Of a stretch of DNA of 44,267 nt, positions 22,649 to 32,485 are shown one piece after another. Positions within the stretch are counted from its first letter, which is position 1, and each line of letters opens with the position of its first letter. Source of the DNA: Clostridia bacterium (GTDB lineage Bacteria; Bacillota; Clostridia; Oscillospirales; SIG627); the NCBI GenBank assembly GCA_017414535.1, contig JAFQMA010000002.1, forward strand, positions 1 through 44,267, in the 5' to 3' direction. Position numbers and translations under genes: made by a program. The notes under the pieces are model-generated. The model was not told the DNA's origin, ran no database searches, and saw nothing but the letters and a program-made list of their open reading frames with translations.

Positions 22649-23404
22649 TTATGCGTTGCTGCCGGCTTCTACGATCACGGCAAAGTCAGCGGGCTTCAGA
22701 GCCGCGCCGCCAATGAGGCCGCCGTCGATATTGGGCATGGCAAGCAGAGCTGCACAGTTGCCTGCGTTCATGGAGCCGCCGTACTGAATAGTGGTCTCCT
22801 CAGCAACCTTCTCACCGAAGATCTCGGCAAGGAGAGCACGGATGAAGGCGCAAACCTCCTCAGCCTGCTCGTTGGTAGCGGTAAGACCCGTACCGATGGC
22901 CCAAACGGGCTCGTAGGCGATGACAACGTTGGCCATCTCCTCAGCGGTCAGGCCCTCCAGGCCCAGTCTGATCTGACGGTCGATGACCTTCTCGGTCACG
23001 CCGCCCTCTCTCTCCTCGCGGGTCTCGCCTACGCACACAATGGTCTTGAGGCCCTTCTGCAGGGCGGCCTTGGTGCGGAGGTTTACGGTCTCGTCGGTCT
23101 CGCCGAAGTACTGTCTTCTCTCGGAATGGCCGATGATGACGTACTCACAGCCTGCCTCGATGAGCATATCTGCGCTGATCTCGCCGGTGAAGGCACCGGA
23201 TTCCTTCCAGTGGCAGTTCTGAGCGCCCAGCTTGATGGAAGTTCCCTCGATGGCCTTCTTAGCGAAGAAGAGATCCACGAAGGGGGGGCAGATCACGACC
23301 TCACAGCCTGCACCGTTCAGCTCGGCGATGGCTGCGGCAAGGCTGGCGGCCTCGCTGGGGGTCTTATTCATTTTCCAGTTTCCTGCGATGATCGTCTTTC
23401 TCAT
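22649..23404 (-). CDS. tpiA: Triosephosphate isomerase
   Basis: A 251-residue (beta/alpha)8 barrel that interconverts dihydroxyacetone phosphate and glyceraldehyde 3-phosphate in glycolysis. Active-site residues are visible: Asn and Lys in AGNWKMNK, His in VIIGHSERR, the catalytic Glu in [13 protein letters not shown], and the phosphate loop GGSMNAGN and GGLIGGAAL. The length is standard. It starts 3 nt after pgk and is the second gene of a pgk-tpiA operon. Confidence 0.98.
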   Translation of the reverse strand: MRKTIIAGNWKMNKTPSEAASLAAAIAELNGAGCEVVICPPFVDLFFAKKAIEGTSIKLGAQNCHWKESGAFTGEISADMLIEAGCEYVIIGHSERRQYFGETDETVNLRTKAALQKGLKTIVCVGETREEREGGVTEKVIDRQIRLGLEGLTAEEMANVVIAYEPVWAIGTGLTATNEQAEEVCAFIRALLAEIFGEKVAEETTIQYGGSMNAGNCAALLAMPNIDGGLIGGAALKPADFAVIVEAGSNA

Positions 23405-23407
23405 GGT

Positions 23408-24697
23408 TTATTTGTCCTCCAGGCAAGCAATACCGGGGAGCTCCTGTCCTTCCAGGAATTCAAGGCTGGCACCGCCACCGGTAGAGATGTGGCTGATCTT
23501 ATCGGCATAGCCGAGCTTCTCGATGGCTGCCGTGGAGTCACCGCCGCCTACGATGGAGATCGCATCGCTCTGTGCTACGGCCTCGGCAACGGCACGGGTG
23601 CCTGCGGCGTAGTTGTCAAACTCGGAAACGCCCATGGGTCCGTTCCAGATCACGGTCTTGGCATCCTTCACGGCGGAGGCGTAGAGCTCAATGGTCTTGG
23701 GACCGATATCCATGCCCATGTATCCGTCGGGAACGGCGTCGATATCGCAGATCAGGCTCTCGGCATCGTTATCGAAGGCGGTAGCGCACTTGTTATCGAC
23801 GGGGAGCAGGAAGTTGACACCCTTCTCCTTGGCCTTTTCGACCAGAGAGAGAGCCAGCTCCATCTTATCGTCCTCGCAGAGAGAGGTACCGATCTTGCCG
23901 CCGCGGGCCTTGATGAAGGTGTAGGCCATAGCGCCGCCGATGATAATGGTATCGACCTTGTCGATGAGGTTGGTGATCACGCCGATCTTATCGGAAACCT
24001 TTGCGCCGCCCAGAATAGCAACGAAGGGATGCTCGGGCTTCTCCAGAGCGCCACCCATGAAGGTGATCTCCTTATCGATCAGGAAGCCGGATACGGCGGG
24101 AATGTAGTGGGAAATACCCTCGGTAGATGCGTGTGCACGGTGTGCGGTACCGAAGGCGTCGTTCACGAAGAGATCGGCCATGGAAGCCAGTGCCTCGGCA
24201 AAATCGGCACCGTTCTTTTCTTCTCTGGCGTCGAAGCGAACGTTCTCCAGAAGAACAGCCTCGCCCTCCTTGAGAGCGGCTGTCTTTGCCTTAGCATCCT
24301 CACCGATGATATCGGTGGCGAAGGTGACCTTGTTGCCCAGATACTCGTTGAGTCTTGCGGCAACGGGAGCCAGGGTCAGCTTCTTCCGGTCGCCTGCGGC
24401 CTTAGCCAGATACTCAGCCTTTGCGGCCTCGCGCTCAGCCTCGGGAAGCTTTTCAACGGCCTTCTTTTCCTTCTTGGTCAGGCCAAAGCCCTCGGTAAAG
24501 ATATTGTGGGGCTTGCCCATGTGGGAAGCCAGGATCACCTTGGCACCGTTTTCCAAAAGGTACTGAATGGTGGGGATAGCGGCGGCAATTCTCTTGTCGC
24601 TGGTGATAACGCCATCCTTCATGGGTACGTTAAAATCGCAACGGACAAATACTCTCTTGCCGCGGACTTCTACGTCTTTTACGGATTTCTTGTTCAT
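23408..24697 (-). CDS. pgk: Phosphoglycerate kinase with an internal charged insertion
   Basis: A 429-residue glycolytic kinase that transfers phosphate from 1,3-bisphosphoglycerate to [43 protein letters not shown] and [12 protein letters not shown] are canonical, as is the C-terminal [11 protein letters not shown] nucleotide loop. The protein is about 30 residues longer than usual because of a Lys/Glu/Ala-rich helical segment between residues 64 and 105, just after the SHMGKP motif. That position is a surface loop of the N-terminal domain, so activity should be kept. It heads the pgk-tpiA operon. Confidence 0.98.
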   Translation of the reverse strand: MNKKSVKDVEVRGKRVFVRCDFNVPMKDGVITSDKRIAAAIPTIQYLLENGAKVILASHMGKPHNIFTEGFGLTKKEKKAVEKLPEAEREAAKAEYLAKAAGDRKKLTLAPVAARLNEYLGNKVTFATDIIGEDAKAKTAALKEGEAVLLENVRFDAREEKNGADFAEALASMADLFVNDAFGTAHRAHASTEGISHYIPAVSGFLIDKEITFMGGALEKPEHPFVAILGGAKVSDKIGVITNLIDKVDTIIIGGAMAYTFIKARGGKIGTSLCEDDKMELALSLVEKAKEKGVNFLLPVDNKCATAFDNDAESLICDIDAVPDGYMGMDIGPKTIELYASAVKDAKTVIWNGPMGVSEFDNYAAGTRAVAEAVAQSDAISIVGGGDSTAAIEKLGYADKISHISTGGGASLEFLEGQELPGIACLEDK

Positions 24698-24727
24698 AGT
24701 CGTTAACCCTCCTCTTTATTTAATCTT

Positions 24728-24756
24728 ATCATAACACAAAAGCGCCGTATTATCAA
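24728..24756 (-). promoter_or_regulatory. pgk-tpiA promoter
   Basis: Minus-strand TTGATA (24756-24751) and TATGAT (24733-24728) are spaced by 17 nt, about 30 nt before the pgk ATG. Confidence 0.8.
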
Positions 24757-24788
24757 TACAATTCATTTATTTTTAACGCTTTTCACGA

Positions 24789-24818
24789 GAAAATGCCACC
24801 GAACTGGTCGGTGGCATT
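24789..24818 (-). terminator. Terminator of the S10-spc-alpha cluster
   Basis: On the minus strand AATGCCACCGA pairs with TCGGTGGCATT, followed by TTTCTC. It lies 6 nt after the rplQ stop and closes the ribosomal cluster. Confidence 0.85.
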
Positions 24819-24823
24819 GTGCT

Positions 24824-25378
24824 TTATTCAGCCTTCTCTTCAGCGGCCTCGGCAGCGGGGGCTTCCTCAGCGGGAGCAGCCTCTTCTGCGGGTGCAGCGG
24901 CTTCCTCAGCAGGGGCGGCCTCCTCAGCGGGAGCAGCCTCCTCAGCGGGAGCGGCCTCTGCCTTCTTAGCGGTCTTCTTTGCAGGAGCCTTCTTTGCAGC
25001 TGCCTTCTTTGCGGGCTTCTTCTCCTCTTCCTTCTCTTCGGGGATCAGCTCGAGGATGGCCATCTCAGCAGCATCGCCGCGACGGGGACCGGTCAGAAGC
25101 ACTCTGGTGTAACCGCCGTTTCTGCCTTCGTAAGCAGGAGCGATCTCGTCAAAGAGCTTCTTTACAACGTCTTCTTTGGTAATGAAAGAGAGAGCCTGTC
25201 TCTTGGAGGCCAGGGTGTTCTTCTTTCCAAGCGTAATCATTTTTTCAGCAAGAGCCTGAACTTCCTTTGCACGCGTTGCAGTGGTTTCCAATCTGCCTTT
25301 TTCAAGCAGGAAGGTTACCTGACCGCGGAGCATGGAAAGTCTGTGATCAGTCTTTCTGCCAAGTTTTCTTCCGGGCAT
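24824..25378 (-). CDS. rplQ: 50S ribosomal protein L17 with long low-complexity tail
   Basis: A 184-residue protein. Residues 1-113 are a normal L17 ([17 protein letters not shown] start and [15 protein letters not shown] end), which binds 23S rRNA near the exit tunnel. Residues 114-139 are a Lys/Ala-rich basic stretch and 140-184 an Ala/Pro/Glu repeat with unit AAPAEE, ending in EEKAE. Bacterial L17 usually ends near residue 115-130, so some 60 residues are extra. The gene is last in the cluster, as normal. Confidence 0.95.
   Translation of the reverse strand: MPGRKLGRKTDHRLSMLRGQVTFLLEKGRLETTATRAKEVQALAEKMITLGKKNTLASKRQALSFITKEDVVKKLFDEIAPAYEGRNGGYTRVLLTGPRRGDAAEMAILELIPEEKEEEKKPAKKAAAKKAPAKKTAKKAEAAPAEEAAPAEEAAPAEEAAAPAEEAAPAEEAPAAEAAEEKAE
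24861..24953 (-). repeat. 18-bp tandem repeat in the rplQ tail
   Basis: Five units related to GCCTCCTCAGCGGGAGCA (four of 18 bp, one of 21 bp) encode the AAPAEE repeats. They differ at several third codon positions, so the repeat is not very recent, though two adjacent units at 24918-24953 differ by a single base. Confidence 0.8.
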
Positions 25379-25411
25379 TTCAGTTTTCCTCCTGATAGTA
25401 ATTGGACGAGA

Positions 25412-26362
25412 TCATTCGTCGTCCTTCTTGAGCTCGAAGCCCAAGGATTGGAGCTTTTGAATGACTTCTTCCAGAGATTTCTTACCGAGGTTACGGACCT
25501 TGATCATGTCCTCCTCGCTACGATTGATCAGATCTTCTACGGTGTTGATACCGGCGCGCTTCAAGCAGTTGAAGGCACGAACGGACATGTCAAGCTCCTC
25601 AATGGTCATCTCAAGGACCTTTTCCTTGACCACTTCTTCTCTGTCTTTCATGATCTCGGTCTTTTTCGCTTCATCGGAAAGATCGATAAAGAGATTCAGA
25701 TGCTCGTTGAGAATCTTGGCCGCCAGAGAAATGGATTCCTTCGCGGTAATGGTACCGTCGGTCTCCACCTCCAGGGTCAGCTTGTCAAATTCCATACGGT
25801 CGCCTACGCGGGCATTATCTACCTTGTAGTTCACGGTCTTGGTGGGCATGAAGATAGAATCCGTGTAGATGGTTCCGATGGAGGGAGTTCCCTGCGCCTT
25901 GTTTCTCTCGGCGGAGACGTAGCCTCGGCCCGTCTCGAAGGTCAGCTCCATATACAGCTTAGCGCCCTGTGCTACCGTGCAGATATGCAGGTCGGGATTG
26001 AGGATCTCAATATCCGAATCGGCCTTGATATCGCCTGCGGTAACAACGCTGTCGCCATGTACGTCGATCACACAAACCTTAGGCTGGTTCGTGAAAAGCT
26101 TTGCGCGGATACTCTTGATATTCAGAATTATTTCGGGTACGTCTTCTTTTACGCCGGGGATGGTAGAGATCTCATGGAGTACTCCGTCGATCTTTACGCT
26201 CGTCACGGCAACACCGGGAAGGGCGCTGATCAGGATTCGGCGCAGTGCGTTGCCCAGCGTAATGCCGAAGCCACGCTCCAGAGGTTCAACCTCGAAAACG
26301 CCACGGGATCCGTCCTCAGACTGCTCTACGGTGGTAATACCCGGTCTTTCGATTTCTATCAT
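25412..26362 (-). CDS. rpoA: RNA polymerase subunit alpha
   Basis: A 316-residue subunit that nucleates RNA polymerase assembly. The N-terminal dimerisation domain carries [24 protein letters not shown] sequence (as [14 protein letters not shown]), and the C-terminal domain (from about residue 240) has the helix-hairpin-helix [15 protein letters not shown] that touches UP elements and activators. The length is typical. It lies between rpsD and rplQ in the alpha operon. Confidence 0.98.
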   Translation of the reverse strand: MIEIERPGITTVEQSEDGSRGVFEVEPLERGFGITLGNALRRILISALPGVAVTSVKIDGVLHEISTIPGVKEDVPEIILNIKSIRAKLFTNQPKVCVIDVHGDSVVTAGDIKADSDIEILNPDLHICTVAQGAKLYMELTFETGRGYVSAERNKAQGTPSIGTIYTDSIFMPTKTVNYKVDNARVGDRMEFDKLTLEVETDGTITAKESISLAAKILNEHLNLFIDLSDEAKKTEIMKDREEVVKEKVLEMTIEELDMSVRAFNCLKRAGINTVEDLINRSEEDMIKVRNLGKKSLEEVIQKLQSLGFELKKDDE

Positions 26363-26388
26363 GAAATAACCTCCTTAAAATTTAGGGA

Positions 26389-27018
26389 TTATTTGGAGTA
26401 ATGTTCAACGATGAGCTGTTCGTCAATCTCAAAGTCAATGTCTTCTCTTGCAGGCATTGCAATGATCTTGCCCTTTCCATTCTCCTTATCAACTTCCAGC
26501 CACTTGGGAACGATCTTACCTTCGCTCTTCTCAATGAGGGTCTTGATCTTCACACGAGCCTTCTTGGACTCCTTGATAGCGATCTCATCACCGACCTTGA
26601 GGATCATGGAGGGGATGTTAGCGTTCTTACCGTTAACGGTAAAGTGACCGTGACGAACCAGCTGACGAGCGTCGCGGCGGCTTTCAGCCAGACCCATTCT
26701 GTAAACGACGTTGTCAAATCTACGCTCGATCATGATGAGCAGGTTTACACCGGACATACCTTCCTGTGCGTCTGCCTTTTCATAATAGTTTCTGAACTGA
26801 GTCTCCAGAATGCCGTAGTAGCGACGGGTCTTCTGCTTCTCGCGGAGCTGAAGTCCGTATTCCTTCATCATTCTGGCACGGGCAGTACCGTGCTGTCCGG
26901 GAACGGTGCCACGTCTGGTGATGGGGCACTTATCGGAGAAGCATCTCTCGCCCTTCAAAAACATTTTTACGCCTTCTCTGCGGCACTGTCTGCACGCAGG
27001 GCCAGTATACTTTGCCAT
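26389..27018 (-). CDS. rpsD: 30S ribosomal protein S4 (zinc-type)
   Basis: A 209-residue primary 16S rRNA-binding protein of the 30S body. The N-terminus has four cysteines (CRQC at residues 9-12, then C and C in GERCFSDKC) that form a zinc site lost in many bacteria. The S4 domain begins near RRFDNVVYRMGLAESRRDAR. In Firmicutes rpsD is more often elsewhere on the chromosome; here it is in the alpha operon before rpoA. Confidence 0.97.
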   Translation of the reverse strand: MAKYTGPACRQCRREGVKMFLKGERCFSDKCPITRRGTVPGQHGTARARMMKEYGLQLREKQKTRRYYGILETQFRNYYEKADAQEGMSGVNLLIMIERRFDNVVYRMGLAESRRDARQLVRHGHFTVNGKNANIPSMILKVGDEIAIKESKKARVKIKTLIEKSEGKIVPKWLEVDKENGKGKIIAMPAREDIDFEIDEQLIVEHYSK

Positions 27019-27039
27019 TCTTTTTCTCTCCTTTCCGAA

Positions 27040-27441
27040 TTATACGCGTCTTCTCTTGGGAGGACGGCAACCGTTGTGGGGGATGGGAGTTACGTCCTTG
27101 ATCAGCGTGATCTCAAGACCTGCGGTCTGGAGAGCGCGGATAGCGGACTCTCTGCCCTGTCCGGGGCCCTTAACGAAGACTTCAACGGTCTTCAGACCCT
27201 GATCAACAGCCAGCTTTGCGGCGGTCTCTGCTGCGGTCTGTGCAGCAAAGGGAGTGGACTTCTTAGAACCCTTGAAGCCCATTTCGCCGGCACTTGCCCA
27301 AGAAATCGCATTACCATTCACGTCAGTGAGAGTAATGATGGTGTTGTTATAAGTAGAACGGATATGAGCGGCGCCCTTTTCGATATTCTTCTTCTCGCGG
27401 CGCTTCTTCGTAGTTCTTTTTGCTTTGTTAACTGCAGCCAT
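27040..27441 (-). CDS. rpsK: 30S ribosomal protein S11
   Basis: A 133-residue protein of the 30S platform that binds near the Shine-Dalgarno helix. [19 protein letters not shown] and the C-terminal [18 protein letters not shown] match S11 closely. Standard length, start with GGAGAG upstream, 15 nt after rpsM. Confidence 0.98.
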   Translation of the reverse strand: MAAVNKAKRTTKKRREKKNIEKGAAHIRSTYNNTIITLTDVNGNAISWASAGEMGFKGSKKSTPFAAQTAAETAAKLAVDQGLKTVEVFVKGPGQGRESAIRALQTAGLEITLIKDVTPIPHNGCRPPKRRRV

Positions 27442-27456
27442 GTTGCGACCTCTCCT

Positions 27457-27825
27457 TTACTTCTTCTTGTTTGCGATGGTCTTTGCGGGACCTTTTCTGG
27501 TTCTCGCGTTGGTCTTGGTTCTCTGACCTCTGACCGGAAGACCTCTGCGGTGGCGGATTCCGCGATAACATCCGATATCCTTCATTCTCTTGATATCGTA
27601 AGCGATGTTTCTGCGAAGATCGCCTTCAACGGTGTACTCGTTTTCGAGAATCTCACGAAGCTTTGCTACTTCGTCGTCGGTCAGATCCTTGACTCTGGTA
27701 TCGGGGTTGATGCCGGTCTTAGCGAGGATCTGCTTGGAAGAAGTAAGGCCGATACCGAAAATATAAGTCAGGCCGATTTCGACGCGCTTCTCTCTGGGAA
27801 GGTCTACACCTGCTAAACGTGCCAT
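27457..27825 (-). CDS. rpsM: 30S ribosomal protein S13
   Basis: A 122-residue protein of the 30S head that contacts S19 and the 50S bridge B1. [20 protein letters not shown] opens the protein, and [19 protein letters not shown] forms the tRNA-contacting tail. Standard length. Confidence 0.98.
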   Translation of the reverse strand: MARLAGVDLPREKRVEIGLTYIFGIGLTSSKQILAKTGINPDTRVKDLTDDEVAKLREILENEYTVEGDLRRNIAYDIKRMKDIGCYRGIRHRRGLPVRGQRTKTNARTRKGPAKTIANKKK

Positions 27826-27846
27826 ACTGTTTTTTCCTCCTCTTGA

Positions 27847-27987
<141 letters not shown>

Positions 27988-28203
27988 TTACAGACGTCGG
28001 ATGATTCTTCCGCGGGTAGGATCGTAAATGCTGACCTCAACCAGCACGCGATCACCCGGGATGATTCTGATATAGTGCTGCTGCATCTTACCCGAAATGT
28101 AAGCGAGGATCACCATATCGTTGGGAAGCTTTACTTTGCTCGTGGCATTCGGCAGGGTCTCAATAACGGTACCCTGGAATTCCATTACATCGTCTTTTGC
28201 CAA
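27988..28203 (-). CDS. infA: Translation initiation factor IF-1
   Basis: A 71-residue OB-fold protein that occupies the 30S A site during initiation. [20 protein letters not shown] and the terminal [12 protein letters not shown] are typical, and the length is one residue under the usual 72. It sits between map and rpmJ. Confidence 0.97.
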   Translation of the reverse strand: MAKDDVMEFQGTVIETLPNATSKVKLPNDMVILAYISGKMQQHYIRIIPGDRVLVEVSIYDPTRGRIIRRL

Positions 28204-28232
28204 ATTAATTCACTCCTTTGATTTGGCTTTCT

Positions 28233-28979
28233 TTACAGTTCGGTCAAGATCTTAGGGCCGTCGCTCGTGATGGCAACGGTATTTTCATAATGGGCGGAAA
28301 GGGCACCGTCCAGCGTAACCACGGTCCAGCCGTCGGAAAGCTGACGCGTCTCGTGAGTGCCTGCGTTGATCATAGGCTCGATGGCCAGTGTCATGCCCGC
28401 ATAGAGACGGGGGCCTCTTCCTGCAACCCCGAAATTGGGAACGTCCGGTGCTTCATGGAGATTTTCACCCACGCCATGGCCGATATACTCTCTGACCACA
28501 GAGAAGCCTTGGCTCTCCGCCGTCATTTGTACAGCCGCCGAGATATCACCCACGCGGTTCTGAGGCACGGCCTTGGAAAGTCCTTGGAAGAAGCTTGCTT
28601 CGGTCACGCGGATCAGCCGCTCGGCTTCAGGGGAAATGACTCCGCAGGGGAAAGTGCGGGCGCAGTCTCCGTGAAAGCCCTTATAATAGGCCCCCACGTC
28701 GATGGAGACGATATCGCCCTCCCGGAGCACCTGCTGTTCCGGAATTCCGTGGATCACCACATCATTGACGCTGATACAGGAGCTTTTGGGGAAGCCGGCA
28801 TAGCCCAGGAAGGACGGCTTTCCACCGTGCTTTTCAATGGTCTGTCGGATCCTCAGATCGATCTCGCCCAGCGTAACACCGGGGGCAATAAGGCTTGCTC
28901 CCTCGTACAAAGCGTAGACCGTCAGCTTGCAGCTCTCCTGCATGGTAGCAAGCTGGGCATTGTTTTTCAACTTGATCAT
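28233..28979 (-). CDS. map: Methionine aminopeptidase, type I
   Basis: A 248-residue metalloprotease of family M24 that removes the initiator methionine. Metal ligands are visible: Asp in SIDVGAYYKGFHGDCART (both Asp residues), His in YIGHGVGENLHEAP, Glu in LAIEPM and a final Glu near YENTVAIT. The length fits type Ia. The start overlaps the adk stop by 4 nt. Confidence 0.97.
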   Translation of the reverse strand: MIKLKNNAQLATMQESCKLTVYALYEGASLIAPGVTLGEIDLRIRQTIEKHGGKPSFLGYAGFPKSSCISVNDVVIHGIPEQQVLREGDIVSIDVGAYYKGFHGDCARTFPCGVISPEAERLIRVTEASFFQGLSKAVPQNRVGDISAAVQMTAESQGFSVVREYIGHGVGENLHEAPDVPNFGVAGRGPRLYAGMTLAIEPMINAGTHETRQLSDGWTVVTLDGALSAHYENTVAITSDGPKILTEL

Positions 28980-29602
28980 GCCTTGAGAACCTCAAGGATC
29001 AAGTCGGTGATCTCATCGGGAGTACGGGTGCCGTCCACAACAGCGAGTTTATCCTTGTAGTACTCTACCAGGGGCTCGGTCTGACGGTGGTAGACCTCGA
29101 GACGGTTCAGCACTGTCTCGGGCTTGTCGTCCTCACGGATGGAAAGAGGAATATTGCAGGTATCGCAAATACCCTCCTTCTTGGGCTTGGAGTATTCCAC
29201 GTGATAGGTCTTCTGGCACTGAGGGCAGAAGCGTCTGCCACCCATGCGCTTGACGATCTTCTCGTCGGCTACTTCAATGTCGATGACACGGTCGATCACA
29301 AGATCCGTGTTGTCGAGAAACTTTGCCTGTTCGATTGTGCGGGGAAAGCCATCCAGGATAAAGCCCTTTTGGCAATCGGGCTTTTCGAGACGGTCCTGCA
29401 GCAGGGCTACCACCAGCTCGTCGGGCACAAGCTTGCCCGCATCGGTATAGCTCTTAAACTGCTGTCCCAGAGGGGAACCGGTCTTGATGGCCTCTCTGAT
29501 GATGTCGCCGGTTGAAATCGCCGGGATCCCCAGGGCGGCACTGATGCGTGCCGCCTGGGTTCCTTTCCCGGCACCGGGAGCTCCGAGAAAAATCAATTTC
29601 AT
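28976..29602 (-). CDS. adk: Adenylate kinase (zinc-lid form)
   Basis: A 208-residue kinase that balances ATP, ADP and AMP. GAPGAGKGTQAARI is the P-loop, LDGFPRTIEQA the AMP-binding motif, and RRFCPQCQ with CDTC gives the four-cysteine zinc lid typical of Gram-positive enzymes. It overlaps map by 4 nt and follows secY by 6 nt. Confidence 0.98.
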   Translation of the reverse strand: MKLIFLGAPGAGKGTQAARISAALGIPAISTGDIIREAIKTGSPLGQQFKSYTDAGKLVPDELVVALLQDRLEKPDCQKGFILDGFPRTIEQAKFLDNTDLVIDRVIDIEVADEKIVKRMGGRRFCPQCQKTYHVEYSKPKKEGICDTCNIPLSIREDDKPETVLNRLEVYHRQTEPLVEYYKDKLAVVDGTRTPDEITDLILEVLKA

Positions 29603-29608
29603 TTTATC

Positions 29609-30937
29609 TTATCCAAGAAATCCCTTATAATGTCTCATGGTGATCTGAGATTCCAGATCGCGAACGGTTTCCAGAACAACGCCGACTACGATCAGCATGG
29701 AGGTACCGCCGAAGGATACGCTACCCAGATCCACACCACCGACCAGAGCGGAGATGATGTTGATAATCATGGGGAGCACGGCGATCACTGCCAGGAAGAA
29801 GGCACCGATGAGGGTGATCTTCTTCAGGGAGCTGGAGATGAAATCGCTGGTGGGCTTGCCGGGACGGAGTCCGGGAACAAAGCCGCCGTTCTTCTTCAGA
29901 TTGTTAGCCACTTCTACGGGATTAAAGGAGATCGCCAGGTAGAAATAGGAGAACGCAACGATGAGAACCAGCTCGATGAGAACGTAAACGATATTGGTGG
30001 TGCTGAACAGACCCAAGAAGCCTGCCCAGAAGGAGCCCTCTGCGGGATCGGGGAAGAACATGGCAATGGTTGCAGGCAGCATGAGAATGCTGGAAGCAAA
30101 GATGATAGGCATAACGCCGGACATGTTCAGCTTGATGGGCAGATGGGTGCTCTGACCGCCGTACATCTTACGGCCGACCACGCGCTTTGCATACTGCACG
30201 GGGATCTTTCTCTCGGACTCGGTCATAAAGACAACGAAGGCCACGATGAGGATCGCAATGACAATGAAGAGCGCATAGATCAGAATCGTCTGGGTCACAC
30301 TCTTGAAGGTGGCGGAGCCAAGGTTCAGAGTGCTGACAAAACCGGTGACCATGGTGGGAAGAGAAGCAATGATATTGGCAAAGAGGATCATGGAGATACC
30401 GTTTCCAATGCCGTTTTCATTGATCTTTTCAGCCAGCCACATAATAAGAGCTGCGCCGGCACAGTGACAGGAGATGATCACGATCGCCTTGAACCAGGAG
30501 GGATCGGAGATCGCGTTTACGGAAGAGCTGGAAAGCGTCATATAATAGCCGTAAGACGTGATCAGCGCGATGGCCACGGTTGCATAGCGGGTGATCTGAG
30601 TAAGTTTCTTTTTGCCTTCCTCTCCTTGCTTGGACAGTCTTTCCAGTGCGGGGATCGCAATGGTAAGAAGCTGGATCACAATGGAGGAGGTAATGTAAGG
30701 AGATACAGAAAGTGCGAACAGCGTTGCTTGGGAAAACGCGCTACCGGACAAAATGTTCAAATACTGGAGCATCGTGCCCGACGTCTCAGCATTAAACCAA
30801 TCACTGATGGCCTTAGGATCGATAAACGGAACAGGCAGAACACAGCCGATTCTGTAAAGAACGATGATAGCCAAGGTGAAAAGCAGCTTTTTGCGGAGGT
30901 CGGGGAGCTTCCAAGCGTTAGCAAATGTTTTCAGCAC
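29609..30937 (-). CDS. secY: Protein translocase subunit SecY
   Basis: A 442-residue membrane channel with ten helices, the core of the Sec translocon. The plug and lateral-gate regions are normal (YIGCVLPVPFID near the start, FALSVSPYITSSIVIQLL, and the cytoplasmic loop with RPGKPTSDFI). The start codon is GTG at 30937, immediately after the rplO stop, with GAGGTGAT inside rplO as ribosome site, so it is translationally coupled. Confidence 0.97.
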   Translation of the reverse strand: MLKTFANAWKLPDLRKKLLFTLAIIVLYRIGCVLPVPFIDPKAISDWFNAETSGTMLQYLNILSGSAFSQATLFALSVSPYITSSIVIQLLTIAIPALERLSKQGEEGKKKLTQITRYATVAIALITSYGYYMTLSSSSVNAISDPSWFKAIVIISCHCAGAALIMWLAEKINENGIGNGISMILFANIIASLPTMVTGFVSTLNLGSATFKSVTQTILIYALFIVIAILIVAFVVFMTESERKIPVQYAKRVVGRKMYGGQSTHLPIKLNMSGVMPIIFASSILMLPATIAMFFPDPAEGSFWAGFLGLFSTTNIVYVLIELVLIVAFSYFYLAISFNPVEVANNLKKNGGFVPGLRPGKPTSDFISSSLKKITLIGAFFLAVIAVLPMIINIISALVGGVDLGSVSFGGTSMLIVVGVVLETVRDLESQITMRHYKGFLG

Positions 30938-31381
30938 TTAGATCACCTCAACCATTCCGCCTGCCGCCTCGATTTTTGCCTTTGCGGCTTCGGAAATTTT
31001 CTGAGCCTTCACGGTCAGCTTCTTGGTAATGTTGCCATTGCCGAGAACCTTCAGACCGCAGAGAGGCTTGGAGATAACGCCGGCCTCCACCAAGGAAACC
31101 AGATCCACGGTAGCACCGTCTTCACAGATCTCATCGAGAAGAGCGAGGTTAACGATCGCATACTCAGTAGCGAATCTTGCGTTGTTGAATCCTCTCTTGG
31201 GAAGTCTTCTGTATGCGGGCATCTGTCCGCCTTCAAAACCGATGCGAACACCGCCGCCGGAACGAGCCTGCTGACCCTTGTGTCCGCGACCGCCGGTCTT
31301 ACCGTTGCCGGAACCGGGGCCTCTGCCCTTGCGCCATGCCTTTTTGGTAGGCGTAGCGGGGACCAATTCATGAAGCTTCAT
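30938..31381 (-). CDS. rplO: 50S ribosomal protein L15
   Basis: A 147-residue protein ([19 protein letters not shown] start) important for late 50S assembly. The Gly/Arg-rich N-terminal tail [19 protein letters not shown] is typical. The ATG at 31381 is chosen for its AGGAGGAACA site; a longer upstream frame overlaps the rpmD stop and has no ribosome site. Confidence 0.97.
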   Translation of the reverse strand: MKLHELVPATPTKKAWRKGRGPGSGNGKTGGRGHKGQQARSGGGVRIGFEGGQMPAYRRLPKRGFNNARFATEYAIVNLALLDEICEDGATVDLVSLVEAGVISKPLCGLKVLGNGNITKKLTVKAQKISEAAKAKIEAAGGMVEVI

Positions 31382-31400
31382 TATTGTTCCTCCTATTTTC

Positions 31401-31577
31401 TCAGGCGTTCTCGACACGGACCATATGCTTGATCACTTCGATTTTGCCCTTGGTTGCTGCGTTGTCTTCCTGAACGGTAGTGTCGCCGATCTTCTTCAGG
31501 CCGAGAGAAGCAGCAGTCTTTTTCTGTTTTTCGAGACGGCCGATGAGGCTTTTCTCGAGAGTAATTTTAAGAGCCAT
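31401..31577 (-). CDS. rpmD: 50S ribosomal protein L30
   Basis: A 58-residue protein reading [20 protein letters not shown] at the start and ending HMVRVENA. The [11 protein letters not shown] segment is the L30 signature. AAGGAGGAGAAAC precedes the ATG. It lies in its usual place between rpsE and rplO. Confidence 0.95.
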   Translation of the reverse strand: MALKITLEKSLIGRLEKQKKTAASLGLKKIGDTTVQEDNAATKGKIEVIKHMVRVENA

Positions 31578-31590
31578 TGTTTCTCCTCCT

Positions 31591-32094
31591 TCAGTTCAGA
31601 ATTTCTTCGGGAGTCTTGCCGCGCATTTCTGCAACCTGCTGAGCAGAGCGAAGAGCACGCAGACCTTCAAAGGTGGCCTTGACAACGTTGGCGGGGTTGT
31701 TGGAGCCCAGGCACTTAGCACGGATGTCAGTCACACCGGCCAGCTGAAGCACACTTCTTACCTTACCGCCTGCAATAATACCGGTACCCTTGCGAGCAGG
31801 CTTCAGAAGAACGCGGCCTGCGCCAAATTCACCGATGATCTCGTGAGGAATCGTGGTTCCCTTCAGGGAAACCTCGATCATGTTTTTCTTAGCGTCTTCC
31901 ACGCCCTTGCGGACGGCTTCAGGACGCTCGGAAGCCTTTCCGAGGCCGTAGCCTACGTGGCCGTTGCCATCGCCTACCACAACCAGTGCGGAGAACTTGC
32001 GAACACGGCCGCCTTTTACGGTTTTGGAAACGCTTTTGGTAAATACAACGTCTTCTCTCAGATCGAGAGTAGCCGCATCAATTTTAATTGCCAT
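31591..32094 (-). CDS. rpsE: 30S ribosomal protein S5
   Basis: A 167-residue protein at the mRNA entry site of the 30S, important for fidelity. [19 protein letters not shown] and [18 protein letters not shown] are canonical. Standard length and place. Confidence 0.98.
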   Translation of the reverse strand: MAIKIDAATLDLREDVVFTKSVSKTVKGGRVRKFSALVVVGDGNGHVGYGLGKASERPEAVRKGVEDAKKNMIEVSLKGTTIPHEIIGEFGAGRVLLKPARKGTGIIAGGKVRSVLQLAGVTDIRAKCLGSNNPANVVKATFEGLRALRSAQQVAEMRGKTPEEILN

Positions 32095-32107
32095 ATCATT
32101 TCCTCCC

Positions 32108-32467
32108 TTAGAATTTTAATCCGGCTTCGCGGGCACCCTCGGCCAGAGCCTCCACACGTCCGTGGAAGATGTAACCGCCGCGGTCGAAGACCACTTCGGT
32201 GATGCCTTTGTCCATAGCAGCCTTTGCTACAGCCTGACCCACAAGCTTTGCGGCGTCTTTGTTGCCGCCGTACTGATTGAATTCCTTATCGAGAGAGGAA
32301 GCGGATGCGAGAGTCTTGCCGTTTTCGTCATCGATCACCTGAGCATAGATGTTCTTCAGAGATCTGAAAACGCACAGTCTCGGCTTCTGAGCAGTTCCGA
32401 AAATTTTTCCGCGAACTCTTTTATGTCTTCTAATACGCTTTTTATTCGTATCAACGCGAGAAACCAT
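32108..32467 (-). CDS. rplR: 50S ribosomal protein L18
   Basis: A 119-residue 5S rRNA-binding protein. [20 protein letters not shown] and the C-terminal [18 protein letters not shown] are typical. Standard length; 18 nt after rplF. Confidence 0.98.
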   Translation of the reverse strand: MVSRVDTNKKRIRRHKRVRGKIFGTAQKPRLCVFRSLKNIYAQVIDDENGKTLASASSLDKEFNQYGGNKDAAKLVGQAVAKAAMDKGITEVVFDRGGYIFHGRVEALAEGAREAGLKF

Positions 32468-32485
32468 TCTATTCCACTCCTTTCC

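Noticed and set aside
22535..24706. Very long open frame on the plus strand opposite tpiA and pgk
   Set aside because: Both minus-strand genes are unmistakable enzymes. The antisense frame has no ribosome site or recognisable domain and arises from GC-biased codon use.
31382..31417. Upstream extension of rplO
   Set aside because: It overlaps the rpmD stop, while the ATG at 31381 has a good AGGAGGAAC and gives the universal L15 start.
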